From Streptomyces echinatus (GTDB taxonomy: Bacteria > Actinomycetota > Actinomycetes > Streptomycetales > Streptomycetaceae): a stretch of DNA of 64,000 bases. Below, in pieces: positions 43,726 to 51,480 of this stretch. The notes under the pieces are model-generated. The model was not told the origin of the DNA. It was given only the letters and a program-made list of their open reading frames with translations, and searched no databases. The position numbers and the translations under genes are program-made. The DNA is taken from positions 807,441 to 871,440 of the forward strand of contig NZ_JACHJK010000002.1 of assembly GCF_014203595.1 (NCBI RefSeq), read 5' to 3'. Each line of letters starts with the position of its first letter. Within the stretch, counting starts at the first letter, position 1.

Positions 43726-44577
43726 TCAGCTGGTGGACGGTCCGGCCGTCGGCGGGCCACCTCTCCGGCAGCGGGCCGCCATTCCGTCGGCGGCGTACTC
43801 GCCGGTTTCCGCCTCGATCCGCGCGGCCAGCTCGCCGGCCGGGATGCCGGCGCGTTCGAGGACCTCGGCGGCCCGGGAGCGCGGGTCGGCGGCGAGGGCC
43901 GCGAGCAGGTCGGTGCCGGCGACCCGGGGCGCGCCCCGGAGCCGGGCGCGGAGGCGGGCGTCGGCGAGCGCCGTGGCCGCGGCGGGCGACCACCCTCCGG
44001 CGTCCCTGGCCGCGCCGTCCTGGGCGGCGGGCGGAGCGGGAGGCACACCGACGGTCCTTCCCCCGGCCCCTGCGGCCGGATCGCCGGGCCCAGCGGGGCC
44101 GTCGGCGCCACCGGAAGAGACGGAGAGGGTCGAAGCCGCGAGGCCGGCCGAAGCGACGGCATCGCCCGAAGTGACGGGCCCGGCCGAATCCACGGGCCCG
44201 GCCGAATCCACGGGCCCGGCCGAATCCACGGGCCCGGCCGAATCCACGGGCCCGGCCGGGGCGGCGACGAAGGGGAGCGTGCCGGAGTTCTCCACGCTGC
44301 CCTGCCAGCGCAGTCCGTAGCCGATGCTGCGCTGCACGAGGTAACCGAGGAGCCGGGCGAGCCGCCGGGACTCCCCCACGGCGGCGCGGGCCTCGGGGTC
44401 GTGCTCCAGCAGGGCGTGGAGCAGATGCGCGGTGTCGGTCTGCCGGTCCCCGTCCCTCACGGCCCTCCGGCGGGCACCGGCAATCACCGCTGCGAGCTCG
44501 ACACCGAGCCAGGCAGCGCCGTCCTGGTGCGGAACCACTGCGTCGGGAGCGGTCCGGTGGGCTGTACGGGGTTGCAC
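43726..44577 (-). CDS. Clp-N-domain-like protein with GPVDSA repeats
   Basis: 283 residues from GTG 44577 (GAGGTGGGG upstream). Two segments resemble the Clp ATPase N-domain repeat: residues ~25-90 (ELAAVIAGARRRAVRDGDRQTDTAHLLHALLEHD) and ~205-265 (ALADARLRARLRGAPRVAGTDLLAALAADPRSRAAEVLERAGI). No ATPase domain follows, so it would be a stand-alone adaptor or substrate-binding protein. The two halves are joined by a low-complexity linker that includes four exact GPVDSA units. Confidence 0.75.
   Translation of the reverse strand: MQPRTAHRTAPDAVVPHQDGAAWLGVELAAVIAGARRRAVRDGDRQTDTAHLLHALLEHDPEARAAVGESRRLARLLGYLVQRSIGYGLRWQGSVENSGTLPFVAAPAGPVDSAGPVDSAGPVDSAGPVDSAGPVTSGDAVASAGLAASTLSVSSGGADGPAGPGDPAAGAGGRTVGVPPAPPAAQDGAARDAGGWSPAAATALADARLRARLRGAPRVAGTDLLAALAADPRSRAAEVLERAGIPAGELAARIEAETGEYAADGMAARCRRGGPPTAGPSTS
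44176..44247 (-). repeat. Four exact 18-bp tandem repeats in coding sequence
   Basis: Unit gggcccggccgaatccac at 44176, 44194, 44212 and 44230, encoding the linker of the Clp-N-like protein. Confidence 0.9.
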
Positions 44578-44647
44578 ATCCCCACCTCATCAGCCTCACG
44601 GGGGACCGCACATCCACGACGGGAACCATTCTCGCGTCCCACGACGA

Positions 44648-44857
44648 GTGGACATCACCGACCGGGATGTCATCCTCACGGAGGAGATCAGGCCGATCCC
44701 GCGCAAGGAGGCGCGCGCCGCCTTGCGCCACGCCCCCGACGAGCGACCGCGCCGCGCCGGTACCCGTACGTCAGCAAGGGCAAGGCGTGCGCGGGTGCCG
44801 CCTCTCGGCGCCCTGCACCCAGCTCGGCCCCGAGAAGTGACGGCTCATCAGTATTGA
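44648..44857 (+). CDS. Possible small protein (weak)
   Basis: 69 residues from GTG 44648 (VDITDRDVILTEEIRPIPRKE then Arg-rich). The first 35 codons have strong third-position G/C, the rest do not, so it may be a small gene or a relic. No ribosome site, no family. The remainder of 44578-44927 holds nothing else I can support. Confidence 0.22.
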   Translation: MDITDRDVILTEEIRPIPRKEARAALRHAPDERPRRAGTRTSARARRARVPPLGALHPARPREVTAHQY

Positions 44858-44927
44858 ATGTTCGCGCCCCTGCGGCTACGTTCCGCGACACCGTAGCCCG
44901 ATACGCCCGATCCGAAGGGGTGGTCGC

Positions 44928-45356
44928 ATGGCCGAAGTCAGCGCGGAGGCCCGCATCCAGGCGCCGGCCGAGAAGGTGTGGGCCCAGCTCACCGACTGGC
45001 CATCGTACGGGGCATGGAACGCGACCCACACCAGCTTTCCCCGGGGCGGCCCCGAGACCCTGGCCGTGGGCGGGACGTTCCAGGAGAACATGAAGCTGAT
45101 GGGTTTCCCGGCGGAGGTCGACTGGACCATCGAGGAGCTGGAACCCGCCCGGCTGTTCGCCATCCGCGGCAAGGGCCCGATGGCGGTGACCGTCGCCACC
45201 CGCTACACCCTGACCCCCGACGGCGACGCCACGACGCTCCGGATCGACGGCGAGTTCACCGGCGCCGCGGTGTCGCTGATGGCGGGCAAGCTGAAGGACT
45301 CGGCAACGGCCGCCCTGCACGAGTCGCTGCGCAAGCTGGACGGCCTGGTGGCCTGA
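44928..45356 (+). CDS. SRPBCC (START-like) ligand-binding protein
   Basis: 142 residues, ATG 44928 with GAAGGGGTGG upstream. The helix-grip fold shows as VSAEARIQAPAEKVWAQLTDWPSYGAWNATH at the start and a long C-terminal helix (LMAGKLKDSATAALHESLRKL). SRPBCC proteins include polyketide cyclases and lipid-binding proteins. Ligand unknown. Confidence 0.87.
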   Translation: MAEVSAEARIQAPAEKVWAQLTDWPSYGAWNATHTSFPRGGPETLAVGGTFQENMKLMGFPAEVDWTIEELEPARLFAIRGKGPMAVTVATRYTLTPDGDATTLRIDGEFTGAAVSLMAGKLKDSATAALHESLRKLDGLVA

Positions 45357-45371
45357 GCGGGGACACGCGAA

Positions 45372-45402
45372 GGCGCCCCGCGCGGATACCGCACGGGGCG
45401 CC
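45372..45402. terminator. Bidirectional terminator
   Basis: 9-bp outer stem (45372-45380 with 45394-45402) continuing into a 4-bp inner stem (45382-45385 with 45389-45392) with one mismatch and a 3-nt loop, between two convergent genes. Confidence 0.75.
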
Positions 45403-45419
45403 CGGACCTCGCGGGAGCC

Positions 45420-46046
45420 TCAGTGCTCGTCGGCGAGGATCAGGTACAGCTTCTTGCGGGCGTCGTTGACGACAGCCAGCGCCTTCTCGCGCTGCTCCTT
45501 GCTGCCGGTCTTCCAGACCTGGCCGAACGCCTCCATCAGCCCGAACCCGGCCTGACGGATCTCGGTGAGGGCCTCCCAGTCGACTCCGCGCGAGGCCTCC
45601 TCCCAGGGTGCGTCCGGCCCCTCCTCGGCGGCGGCGCGTCCGTTCTCGGTCAGCGAGAACAGCTTCTTGCCGCCCTCGGTCTCGCTGGCGATCAGACCCT
45701 CGTCCTCCAGCAGTTGGAGGGTGGGGTAGACCGAACCGGGGCTGGGCTTCCAGGCGCCGCCACTGCGTTCGGCGATCTCCTGGATCATCTCGTAGCCGTG
45801 CATGGGACGGTCCCTGAGCAGGGCCAGGATCGAGGCGCGTACGTCACCGCGCCGCGCCCGCCCCCGCGGGCCGCCCCGTCCTCGCGGCCCCCAGCCGCCC
45901 GGCCCGAAGCCGGGCCCGCCGGGACCGAACCCCGGGCCACCGGGCCCGAACGGGCCGAAGGCGGCCCGCCGGCCCTCGAAGCCGCCCATGCCCCGGCAGC
46001 CGGGGCCCTCATGCCGATGTCCACGCTCGAATCCGTGGGTACGCAT
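45420..46046 (-). CDS. PadR-family regulator with Gly/Pro-rich N-terminus
   Basis: 208 residues from ATG 46046 (GGAGTG 7 nt upstream). The N-terminal 60 residues are a Gly/Phe/Pro/Arg-rich tail (FGPGGPGFGPGG units). PadR winged helix: VRASILALLRDRPMHGYEMIQEIAERSGG, WKPSPGSVYPTLQLLEDEGLI; C-terminal helical dimerisation part. PadR proteins are usually repressors of transporters or stress genes, often autoregulated. AT-rich palindromes lie about 40-75 bp upstream. Confidence 0.9.
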   Translation of the reverse strand: MRTHGFERGHRHEGPGCRGMGGFEGRRAAFGPFGPGGPGFGPGGPGFGPGGWGPRGRGGPRGRARRGDVRASILALLRDRPMHGYEMIQEIAERSGGAWKPSPGSVYPTLQLLEDEGLIASETEGGKKLFSLTENGRAAAEEGPDAPWEEASRGVDWEALTEIRQAGFGLMEAFGQVWKTGSKEQREKALAVVNDARKKLYLILADEH

Positions 46047-46084
46047 CGTGATCACTCCATTCCATCGCTGATCTGTCACTACAC

Positions 46085-46120
46085 ATCGCGTATCGTTCGC
46101 GATGCCTCAACGATATATCG
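46085..46120. promoter_or_regulatory. Candidate PadR operator
   Basis: ATCGCG-N7-CGCGAT (46085-46103) followed by the perfect palindrome CGATATATCG (46111-46120), in an unusually AT-rich patch before the PadR gene. Confidence 0.5.
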
Positions 46121-46165
46121 GAAGAGTTTCGCTGACAACCCCCTTCCGAAGGCGCGGTGACCGCG

Positions 46166-46171
46166 TACCCT
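46166..46171 (+). promoter_or_regulatory. -10 box of a leaderless gene
   Basis: TACCCT with 7 nt to GTG 46179; no ribosome site in between. Confidence 0.4.
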
Positions 46172-46178
46172 CGGCTCC

Positions 46179-46574
46179 GTGCCCCGCCGTTCGAGAACGC
46201 CCCGCCGACTGGTCGCCGACGCGCGCACGTACCTGTGGACGCTCCGCCACAGTCACAGCCACAGCGGGGCGGACGGCGGCCGGTCCTGCCGCGAGACCCT
46301 GACGCTGTACCCGCAGCCGGCCGGCGCCGGCGGCCCCCTGCGCATCGTCTTCGCCGAGGGCCCCGGCCGGTACGTCCCGGGCGGGGCTCCCCTGGGCTCC
46401 GGAGACGTGGGGTACGTCCGGGGCGCCTCCCTGAACCTTCACGAACCCGGCGCCGTCCGGTCGCTGCTCGACGCGGCGTTGGCCCGTGGGTGGCGGCCGG
46501 AGGCGCGGCGGGCGGTGGAGCTGGACGGCTGGTCCCTGCTGGAGGCGGCGGCCGCCGCGCGCGACCGGCACTGA
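46179..46574 (+). CDS. Conserved hypothetical protein
   Basis: 131 residues, probably leaderless from GTG 46179. No family recognised. A basic His-rich start (RRLVADARTYLWTLRHSHSHS) is followed by a beta-rich part (CRETLTLYPQPAG, LRIVFAEGPGRYVPGG) and a helical end (VRSLLDAALARGWRPE). It resembles small actinobacterial proteins of unknown function. Precedes the VOC gene by 26 bp, so the two may share a message. Confidence 0.7.
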   Translation: MPRRSRTPRRLVADARTYLWTLRHSHSHSGADGGRSCRETLTLYPQPAGAGGPLRIVFAEGPGRYVPGGAPLGSGDVGYVRGASLNLHEPGAVRSLLDAALARGWRPEARRAVELDGWSLLEAAAAARDRH

Positions 46575-46600
46575 GCCGCGCGCCCTGAGAGGATCAGGGC

Positions 46601-46990
46601 ATGACGGACTCACCCATGCGGATCAACACCCTCGTCGTGGACGCCACCGACCCCGAGCGGCTTGCCGCGTTCTGGTCCGAGTTGCTCGGCCGGCCAGTCG
46701 TGGGCCGCATGGGACCCTACGTATGGCTGCGGCGCGAGAACGGCCTGGGCCTGGGCTTCCAGCGAACCGGCGAGCCCAAGTCGGTGAAGAACCGTATGCA
46801 CTTCGACATCACCTCGCCCGACCCGTCCGCCGAGCAGCGGCGTGTCGAGGCGCTCGGCGGACGCAGGCTGACGCAGTACGACGCCGGCGGCTTCCTGGTG
46901 ATGGCGGACCCCGAGGGCAACGAATTCTGCATCATCCCCGACGGCCCCTTCGAACTCGACGACGAGGGGCGCGCGGACTACCTCACCTGA
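46601..46990 (+). CDS. VOC-family (glyoxalase-like) protein
   Basis: 129 residues, two beta-alpha-beta-beta-beta modules: RINTLVVDATDPERLAAFWSELLGRPV and KNRMHFDITSPDPSAEQRRVEALGG, ending FLVMADPEGNEFCIIPD with the Glu of the metal site. Members include glyoxalases, dioxygenases and antibiotic-binding proteins. Activity unknown. Its end overlaps the convergent MerR gene by 13 bp. Confidence 0.88.
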   Translation: MTDSPMRINTLVVDATDPERLAAFWSELLGRPVVGRMGPYVWLRRENGLGLGFQRTGEPKSVKNRMHFDITSPDPSAEQRRVEALGGRRLTQYDAGGFLVMADPEGNEFCIIPDGPFELDDEGRADYLT

Positions 46991-47346
46991 CCGGCCCCTG
47001 CTCGCAGGGGACAGCCGGTGCCGACGCGGGCGGTGAGGTCCGTGCGGAGTGCCGTCAGCTCGGCCAGGCGCGCGTCGACGACCCGGATCTTGTCCTCGAA
47101 CAGGGCGGACAGGGCCTCGGCGCTGTCCGGTGCGTCCTTCAGTTCCGCGCCGTGCCGGGCGATCTCGGCGAGGGTGAACCCGAGCGCCTGCGCCGTGCGC
47201 ACATACTGCAGCCAGGGCACCGTCTCCGGCGGGAAGTCACGGTAGCCGTTGGGCAGCCGGTCACCCTCGATCAGGCCGATCTTCTCGTAGAAGCGCAGCG
47301 TGTCCTTGGACAGCCCCGCACGCACGGCCAGTTCCCCGATGCGCAT
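46978..47346 (-). CDS. MerR-family transcriptional regulator
   Basis: 122 residues. N-terminal MerR HTH: MRIGELAVRAGLSKDTLRFYEKIGLIEGDRLPNGYRDF; dimerisation coiled coil (LFEDKIRVVDARLAELTALRTDL) and a short end with one Cys (GTGCPLRAG). A single Cys makes metal sensing uncertain. It is divergent from a membrane-protein gene whose promoter has the stretched spacer typical of MerR control. Confidence 0.9.
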   Translation of the reverse strand: MRIGELAVRAGLSKDTLRFYEKIGLIEGDRLPNGYRDFPPETVPWLQYVRTAQALGFTLAEIARHGAELKDAPDSAEALSALFEDKIRVVDARLAELTALRTDLTARVGTGCPLRAGAGQVR

Positions 47347-47369
47347 GACTCCCCCACCACTCGGTCGAC

Positions 47370-47401
47370 TTGACCTTGGAGCGTACTCCGCTGTCTAGCG
47401 T
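47370..47401 (+). promoter_or_regulatory. MerR-type promoter with 20-bp spacer
   Basis: -35 TTGACC (47370-47375), -10 TAGCGT (47396-47401), 20-bp spacer containing the dyad GGAG-cgta-CTCC. The over-long spacer with a central dyad is the MerR-family signature; it drives the gene at 47440. Confidence 0.65.
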
Positions 47402-47439
47402 GGGCGGCGCCCGAACGAGCCCTGCCGAGGAGCCCCCCG

Positions 47440-47874
47440 ATGACCCCTGCCGCCCCTGGCTACACGCGCCTTGTCCGCACCAGCGGCTGGTACGACCTGA
47501 TCGTCACGGCCGGTTTCGCCACACCCTGGACGTACGCGCTGGTGCACGACCTGCTGTCCGCCGGAGGTGACGCGACCGGCCTCGGCACGATGCCCGCGCT
47601 CACCCCGATGCAGACCCTGTACGCCAACCTGATGGGCTCGGTCGTGGTGGTCTGGTCCGTCCTGCGGGTCGTACGGCCGCTGCCGCTGCACGGTCTCCTC
47701 GACGGCGTCGCGCGCGTGCTGTTCGCCCTGTGGCAGGCGTACGCGCTGACGCACGGCGGGCCGGGGGTGCTGTGGCCGTTCCTCGCCGTGGAGGTGTCGT
47801 TCGGCATCGCCCAGCTCGCCCCCTGGCTGCGCACGCGTGTGACGGCCGGCCGGGAAACGGTCCGGCATTCGTGA
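47440..47874 (+). CDS. Four-TM membrane protein, probable MerR target
   Basis: 144 residues, ATG 47440 with GAGGAG upstream. About four hydrophobic segments (YDLIVTAGFATPWTYALV, TLYANLMGSVVVVWSVLRVV, ARVLFALWQAYAL, VLWPFLAVEVSFGIAQL). No characterised family recognised. Location downstream of a MerR-type promoter suggests inducible expression. Confidence 0.75.
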   Translation: MTPAAPGYTRLVRTSGWYDLIVTAGFATPWTYALVHDLLSAGGDATGLGTMPALTPMQTLYANLMGSVVVVWSVLRVVRPLPLHGLLDGVARVLFALWQAYALTHGGPGVLWPFLAVEVSFGIAQLAPWLRTRVTAGRETVRHS

Positions 47875-47881
47875 ATTGGCC

Positions 47882-47912
47882 TTGGTCCGAGGGCTTCGGG
47901 GGCCGCTAGCGT
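47882..47912 (+). promoter_or_regulatory. Promoter of a leaderless PhzF-like gene
   Basis: TTGGTC (47882-47887), 19-nt spacer, TAGCGT (47907-47912), then 7 nt to ATG 47920. Confidence 0.5.
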
Positions 47913-47919
47913 CGGCGCC

Positions 47920-48732
47920 ATGCGCATTCGAATCGTGGACGCCTTCACCGACCGCCCCTTCGCCGGAAACCCGGCCGGGGTCCTGCTCCTGGACGACGTC
48001 TTCCCGGACGACGACTGGCTCCAGAACGTGGCCATGGAGGTCAACCACGCCGAGACGGCGTTCGCGCACCGGCTGCCCGAGGGCGGCGCGGCGGACTGGG
48101 CGCTGCGCTGGTTCACGCCCGCCACCGAGGTCGCGATGTGCGGACACGCCACCCTCGCCACGGCCCACGTCCTGCACACCACCGGCGCTCACGAGGGTCC
48201 GGTGCGGTTCGCCACCCGCAGCGGGGTGCTGATCGCCACGCCCGCCGCGGACGGTTCGTTCGCCCTCGACTTCCCGACCGCCCCGCTCACCCCGGTCGAG
48301 CTCCCGGCCGGGGTCGCCGAGGCGCTCGGCGCGGAGCCGGCCGCGGCCTTCGACACCGGCCCGAACATCGGTGACCTGCTGGTGGAGCTGGCCGACGAGA
48401 AGACCGTCCTCGGCCTCTCCCCCGACCACAAGTCCCTCGGCGCGTACTCCTCGCGCGGCATCATCGCCACGGCCCGCGCCGAGGACCCCGCGCGCGGCTA
48501 CGACTACGTCTCCCGCTGCTTCTTCCCGAACGTCGGCATCGACGAGGACCCGGTGACCGGCAGCGCCCACACCGCCCTCGCCCCGTACTGGTCCGCCCGC
48601 CTCGGCCGCGACGACCTCACCGGGCTGCAGGCCTCCCGCCGCACCGGGCTGGTCCGTACCGGCCTGCGCGGCGAGCGCACCCTGCTCACCGGCCGCGCCG
48701 TGACGGTCATCGAGGGCGAACTGCACGCCTGA
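47920..48732 (+). CDS. PhzF-family isomerase-like protein
   Basis: 270 residues. PhzF/DapF fold: VDAFTDRPFAGNPAGVLLL, MEVNHAETAFAHRL with the catalytic Glu, the MCGHATLATAHVL box and FPNVGIDEDPVTGSAHTALAPYW. In phenazine makers PhzF isomerises a dihydroxyanthranilate; most homologues outside such clusters, as here, have unknown substrates. No other phenazine genes are present. Probably leaderless. It ends 8 bp from the convergent CPBP gene. Confidence 0.9.
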   Translation: MRIRIVDAFTDRPFAGNPAGVLLLDDVFPDDDWLQNVAMEVNHAETAFAHRLPEGGAADWALRWFTPATEVAMCGHATLATAHVLHTTGAHEGPVRFATRSGVLIATPAADGSFALDFPTAPLTPVELPAGVAEALGAEPAAAFDTGPNIGDLLVELADEKTVLGLSPDHKSLGAYSSRGIIATARAEDPARGYDYVSRCFFPNVGIDEDPVTGSAHTALAPYWSARLGRDDLTGLQASRRTGLVRTGLRGERTLLTGRAVTVIEGELHA

Positions 48733-48740
48733 GGGCCCGC

Positions 48741-49520
48741 TCAGGCCGTCGGCAGCCAGCCCACCTTGCCCGCGAGGAGGGCGTAGCCGACGAACGCTCC
48801 GATGTCGAGCAGGGAGTGGGCGACGACCAGCGGGCCGACCCGGCCCCAGCGGCGGTACAGCCAGACGAACACCACGCCCATCACCATGTTGCCGAGGAAG
48901 CCGCCGATGCCCTGGTAGAGGTGGTACGAGCCGCGCAGGACCGCGCTGGCCACCAGCGCGGTCCCCGGGGTCCAGCCCAACTGGCCGAGCCGGCGCAGCA
49001 GATACCCGACGACGATGACCTCTTCGAGGATCGCGTTCTGCATCGCGGAGAGGATCAGCACGGGGTACTTCCACCACACGTCGGGAAGCGCCTCGGGTAC
49101 GACGGTGAGGTTGAAGCCGAGGCCGCGGGCGGCCAGGTAGAACGCGATGCCGGTGCTGCCGATCACGGCCGCGACCCCGGCGCCCCGGGCCAGGTCGGGC
49201 CAGGGCCGGGTGCGGTCGAAGCCGAGGGCGCGCAGGCTCGCGCCCTCGCGCAGCAGCAGATGGGCGACGAGCGCCACGGGGATCAGCGCGGTGGTGATCC
49301 CGAAGAGCTGCCAGGCCAGGTCCAGCCAGGGGCGGCCCGGTGCGGCCGAGGCGTTGAGGGTGGCCGCCTGGTCCTTGAGGCCGCCCGGCTTGGTGACCGA
49401 GCCGATGAAGCTGATCAGCGCGGACACCCCGCTCGCCCCGAGCGACAGCCCTAGGACGAGCAGCGTCTCGTCCCGCAGGATACGCCGCGGGTCCCGCCCC
49501 CGCGCCGAGGAATCGGCCAC
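48741..49520 (-). CDS. CPBP-family intramembrane metalloprotease
   Basis: 259 residues from GTG 49520 (GGAGG about 8 nt upstream; GTG 49535 is an alternative). Polytopic. CPBP/CAAX-protease motifs: NAILEEVIVVGYLLRRL (paired Glu), LRGSYHLYQG (His) and VVAHSLLDIGAFV (His/Asp). In bacteria these often process or confer immunity to peptides. The longer upstream frame crosses minisatellites and is not credible. Confidence 0.85.
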   Translation of the reverse strand: MADSSARGRDPRRILRDETLLVLGLSLGASGVSALISFIGSVTKPGGLKDQAATLNASAAPGRPWLDLAWQLFGITTALIPVALVAHLLLREGASLRALGFDRTRPWPDLARGAGVAAVIGSTGIAFYLAARGLGFNLTVVPEALPDVWWKYPVLILSAMQNAILEEVIVVGYLLRRLGQLGWTPGTALVASAVLRGSYHLYQGIGGFLGNMVMGVVFVWLYRRWGRVGPLVVAHSLLDIGAFVGYALLAGKVGWLPTA

Positions 49521-49656
49521 CCCGTCAGCCTCCACCTGTGCCCCTGTCTCCTGCCGGCTCACGGGCCACGGGCCCGCCTTCGCCCGGCAAGGATCGCAGA
49601 ACCACCTAGGGAAACCCCGCTCACCCCACCAACCCCACACGCCCCGGCCCGCCCCG

Positions 49657-49744
49657 AGCACCCGCTCATGCCTCCCGGCCCACCGGCAGCACCGCTCATG
49701 CTCCCCGGCCCACCGGCAGCACCCGCTCATGCTCCCCGGCCCAC
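49657..49744. repeat. Minisatellite of about 30-31 bp x 3
   Basis: Units start agcacccgctcatg at 49657, 49688 and 49718; the last is cut short. Non-coding. Confidence 0.8.
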
Positions 49745-49780
49745 GTTTCTCCGCCGCAACGGCGCTCAGCCCCCGCACGG

Positions 49781-49880
49781 CGGACCGGCGGTCTGCTCGG
49801 CGGACCGGCGGTCTGCTCGGTGGACCGGCGGTCTGCTCGGCGAGTCGGCGGTCTGCTCGGTGGACCGGCGGTCTGCTCGG
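49781..49880. repeat. Minisatellite of exactly 20 bp x 5
   Basis: Unit cggaccggcggtctgctcgg at 49781, 49801, 49821, 49841 and 49861, with changes only in the first five bases. It lies with the previous array in a gap of about 440 bases (49521-49962) that has no supported gene. Confidence 0.9.
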
Positions 49881-49962
49881 TGCCGACCCCGACGCCCCCG
49901 CACCGGCCGTCCGCGCGGCGGCTCGGCCCCCGCCGCGCAGCCCGGGCCGTGGGAGCCGGGCC

Positions 49963-51480
49963 TCAGCCGAGCGGTACGGCCTCCGGCAGGCCCACCGGCC
50001 AGGTGTGCACCGGTTCCCCGACATGCATCAGCTCGGCGTACCGGCGGGTCGTCGCGGCCAGGGCGGCATCGCGGGACAGTCCCTGCTCCAGCGCCCGGTG
50101 GAAGGTGGCCGCCTGCCAGGACGCCCCGTTGACCCGGCGCCGGCAGCGTTCCTCGATCACGCCCAGATAGAGGTCACGGTCGGCGGCCTCCACACCCCAC
50201 GCGTCCAGTCCCGCGGAGGCGAGCGGCAGCAGCTCGTCCCGGATCAGCGTGACGGCGTCGACCTCGCCCGTGCCGCCGTACCGTCCCCGCCGCGGCCAGA
50301 CGAAGCGCGCGTCGATGCCGTGCCGGCACGCCGCGTCGAAGTTCGCCTCGGCGGCGGCGAACGGCATCCGCGTCCACACCGGCCGGGAGTCCTCGGCGAG
50401 GGCCCGGACGATCCCGTAGTAGAAGGCCGCGTTGGCGATCACGTCGGTGATGGTCGGCCCGGCCGGCAGCACCCGGTTCTCCACCCTGAGGTGCGGCACG
50501 CCGTCCGCGATGCCGTACACGGGCCGGTTCCAGCGGTAGATCGTGCCGTTGTGCAGGACCAGTTCGGCGAGCCGGGGCACTCCGCCGGCCTCGATGACCT
50601 CCAGCGGCTCCTCCTCGTCGCAGATCGGCAGCAGCGCCGGGAAGTAGCGCAGGTTCTCCTCGAACAGTTCATAGGCGGAGGACACCCACCGCTCACCGAA
50701 CCAGGTGCGCGGCCGGACGCCCTGTGTCTGGAGCTCGGGCGGCCTGGTGTCGGTGGACAGCAGGAACAGCGGTGGCCGGGACTCGCGCCACAGCTCGTGA
50801 CCGAACAAAAACGGTGAGTTGGCGCCGACGGCGATCTGCGGGGCGCAGGCCACCTGGGCCGCGTTCCACACGTCCGCGAATCGTCCCGGGGTGACCTGCA
50901 GATGCAACTGCACCGAGGTGCACGCGGCCTCCGGCACGATCGACTTGGACGTGCAGACCAGGTGCTCCACCCCGTCGATGTCGAGCCGGAAGTCCTCACC
51001 GCGGGCCGCGACGATCTGTTCGTTGAGGAGGGTGTACCGGTCGACCTCGGAGAGGTTGGAGGAGACCAGGTCGTCCCGGTCGAGGGTGGGCAGGATGCCG
51101 ATCATCACGATGCCCGCGTCCACCTCGCCGGCCTTCCGGTCGGCATAGGCGAGCGAGATGCGCAGTTCCTCGGCGAGCCGGTCGAATACCCGTCCGCCCA
51201 ATCGGTGCGGAGCGATGTTCACTTCCAGGTTGAACATGGCGAGTTCTGTTTGGAAATCGCGGCTCGCGATGCGCTCCAGTACCTGCCCGTTCAACATTTT
51301 CGGCATGCCGTCCGTCCCCGCGAGATTCAGTTCGATCTCGACTCCCATGAGGTTCTTGGGACGGTCGAATCGCTTCTCGCGCAGCAGCCGCTCCAGTCCC
51401 GTCAGGCACTTCTGGAGCTTTTCGCGGTAGCGCTGGCGATCGGACAGGTCGAACTGCCCCGCCACGACCTTCTCCCCCAT
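49963..51480 (-). CDS. Glutamate-cysteine ligase family 2 (GCS2) protein
   Basis: 505 residues, ATG 51480 with GAGGAGGGAC upstream. GCS2 landmarks: LMGVEIELNLAGTDG (Mg-ATP-binding Glu residues), NLEVNIAPHRLGG, TSVQLHLQV, and RVENRVLPAGPTITDVIANAAFYYG. This carboxylate-amine ligase family includes gamma-glutamylcysteine synthetases, but Streptomyces makes mycothiol rather than glutathione, so the real product may be a different gamma-glutamyl compound. No adjacent partner gene. Confidence 0.9.
   Translation of the reverse strand: MGEKVVAGQFDLSDRQRYREKLQKCLTGLERLLREKRFDRPKNLMGVEIELNLAGTDGMPKMLNGQVLERIASRDFQTELAMFNLEVNIAPHRLGGRVFDRLAEELRISLAYADRKAGEVDAGIVMIGILPTLDRDDLVSSNLSEVDRYTLLNEQIVAARGEDFRLDIDGVEHLVCTSKSIVPEAACTSVQLHLQVTPGRFADVWNAAQVACAPQIAVGANSPFLFGHELWRESRPPLFLLSTDTRPPELQTQGVRPRTWFGERWVSSAYELFEENLRYFPALLPICDEEEPLEVIEAGGVPRLAELVLHNGTIYRWNRPVYGIADGVPHLRVENRVLPAGPTITDVIANAAFYYGIVRALAEDSRPVWTRMPFAAAEANFDAACRHGIDARFVWPRRGRYGGTGEVDAVTLIRDELLPLASAGLDAWGVEAADRDLYLGVIEERCRRRVNGASWQAATFHRALEQGLSRDAALAATTRRYAELMHVGEPVHTWPVGLPEAVPLG

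Noticed and set aside
47920..48732. Phenazine biosynthesis locus
   Set aside because: Only a PhzF-fold protein is present; no other phz genes lie nearby, and the family is mostly unrelated to phenazines.
49781..49880. CRISPR-like or iteron array
   Set aside because: Five contiguous 20-bp units without spacers, and no replication or cas gene nearby. Kept only as a minisatellite.
48741..50024. A longer version of the CPBP protease starting near 50024
   Set aside because: The extra N-terminus would be translated from two minisatellites and has no family similarity. GTG 49520 has a good ribosome site.
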